From Labrys sp. WJW (GTDB lineage Bacteria > Pseudomonadota > Alphaproteobacteria > Rhizobiales > Labraceae), in contig NZ_LYXZ01000014.1 of NCBI RefSeq assembly GCF_001676615.1, forward strand, positions 124,001 to 188,000: DNA of 64,000 nucleotides, read 5' to 3'. A program made the position numbers and the translations under genes. How positions within the stretch are numbered: position 1 is the first letter of the stretch; each line of letters starts with the position of its first letter. Positions 63,530-64,000 of the stretch are shown here, piece by piece. Below the pieces are notes generated by a model. It was not told where the DNA came from and made no database searches. It worked only from the letters and a program-made list of their open reading frames with translations.

Positions 63530-64000
63530 TGCGTCCGATGCATTCCCTCGAATTCTTGCCCGGCCTTGGTCCGGCCGCGCCTATGATTTTCGAAGCCGAC
63601 GAGTTGATCGTCGACCTCTTTGCCGGCGGCGGTGGCGCCTCCCTTGGCATCGAGATGGCCCTCGGCCGCTCACCCGACATCGCGGTGAATCACGATGCTG
63701 ATGCCATCCGCATGCATGCCGTCAATCACCCGTTGACGCTGCATCTGCAGCGCAACGTCTGGCACGTGAATCCGCTTGAGCATGTCGGGCATAGGCGTGT
63801 CGGCCTGCTTTGGGCCTCGCCGGACTGCAAGCACCATTCCAAGGCCAAGGGCGGCAAGCCCTTGAAGCGGAATATCCGCGACCTCGCCTGGGTGGTGGTG
63901 CTGTGGGCTAAGCGCGCCCGTCCTCGCGTGATCATGTTGGAGAATGTCGAGGAGTTCCGCGACTGGGGGCCGCTGACGCCCGAGGGACGGCCTTGTCCTG
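63529..64000 (+). CDS. DNA cytosine-C5 methyltransferase, N-terminal part (runs off right edge)
   Basis: The visible 157 residues contain motif I LIVDLFAGGGGASLGIEMAL, a catalytic Cys in ASPDCKHHSKAKGG (motif IV, with PDC where PCQ is usual) and motif VI VIMLENVEEF. The target-recognition region is outside the window. It starts one base into the upstream stop (TGATG). With the MT-A70 gene it would give the phage both adenine and cytosine methylation. Confidence 0.9.
   Translation, partial: MRPMHSLEFLPGLGPAAPMIFEADELIVDLFAGGGGASLGIEMALGRSPDIAVNHDADAIRMHAVNHPLTLHLQRNVWHVNPLEHVGHRRVGLLWASPDCKHHSKAKGGKPLKRNIRDLAWVVVLWAKRARPRVIMLENVEEFRDWGPLTPEGRPCP

Larger units (their letters stand above)
49243..64000. 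mobile_element. Prophage, left part (right end outside the window)
   Basis: It starts at the 3' end of tRNA-Met with an inward-facing integrase. The layout is lambdoid: integrase and an early leftward operon (49.3-60.2 kb), repressor and operators (60.6-61.4 kb), then a rightward operon running out of the window. No structural, lysis or packaging genes are in view; they are expected beyond 64,000, together with the second attachment site. Gene overlaps of 1-8 bp are frequent, as in phage operons. Confidence 0.92.

Overview
The window is GC-rich DNA from an alphaproteobacterium, most likely a member of the Hyphomicrobiales (Rhizobiales); I do not assign a genus. The basis is the content: a DUF1013/TrcR cell-cycle regulator, the DUF1192, DUF4164 and DUF1013 families, the zapA / 6S RNA / 5-formyltetrahydrofolate cyclo-ligase order, the tkt-gap-pgk-fba chromosomal cluster and RIME-like palindromic repeats.

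Bases 1-49,242 are chromosomal backbone. 1-9.9 kb holds regulators (a partial LysR gene, TrcR, a TetR gene divergent from an MFS pump with three near-identical operators), rpmE, mgtE and an MsbA-like ABC exporter. 9.9-31.7 kb is the ruvCAB / tol-pal / tilS-ftsH region in rearranged order: ftsH, tilS and cpoB on the minus strand, ybgC-tolQRAB on the plus strand, then a minus-strand block with a bile-acid-symporter-like gene and a sulfate ABC transporter (cysA, cysW, cysT and two tandem binding proteins), then pal (plus), then ruvB, ruvA, a PEP-mutase-like gene, ruvC and yebC (minus). One inversion of the ybgC-to-pal block, with the sulfate genes inserted between tolB and pal, would explain the order. 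31.8-49.2 kb holds YmdB-like phosphoesterase, 5-FCL, 6S RNA, zapA, the central carbon genes tkt, gap, pgk and fba, several envelope proteins of unknown function, a second TetR gene with a 25-bp operator, a flavin-reductase-like pseudogene opened by a palindromic repeat, a SuhB-like phosphatase and an elongator tRNA-Met.

From 49,243 to the right edge (64,000) the window is the left part of a lambdoid-style prophage integrated at the 3' end of that tRNA. A tyrosine integrase lies against the tRNA. A tightly overlapping leftward operon runs from about 60.2 kb to the integrase. A LexA/CI-like repressor and a divergent Cro-position gene meet at an operator region at 61.35-61.43 kb. A rightward operon begins there and continues out of the window with an MT-A70 methyltransferase and a cytosine-C5 methyltransferase. 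The leftward operon is the most unusual part: it carries its own DnaN sliding clamp, a Cdc48/FtsH-class AAA+ ATPase with an N-terminal zinc knuckle, a TerB-like protein, a free-standing zinc ribbon resembling the C-terminus of B12-dependent ribonucleotide reductase, a DUF5131 (Gp37/Gp68) protein, a DUF4326 protein, an ASCH protein, YfdQ and YfdR homologues and a secreted thermonuclease. At least three microgenes of 28-39 residues are woven into the two phage operons.

Repeats are a second theme. Cloverleaf-like palindromes sit at 9.2, 27.5 and 30.9 kb, REP-like inverted repeats at 22.2 and 24.1 kb, and RIME-like elements at 36.5 and 47.7 kb; the last lies inside a gene. No CRISPR array, rRNA operon or insertion sequence was seen.
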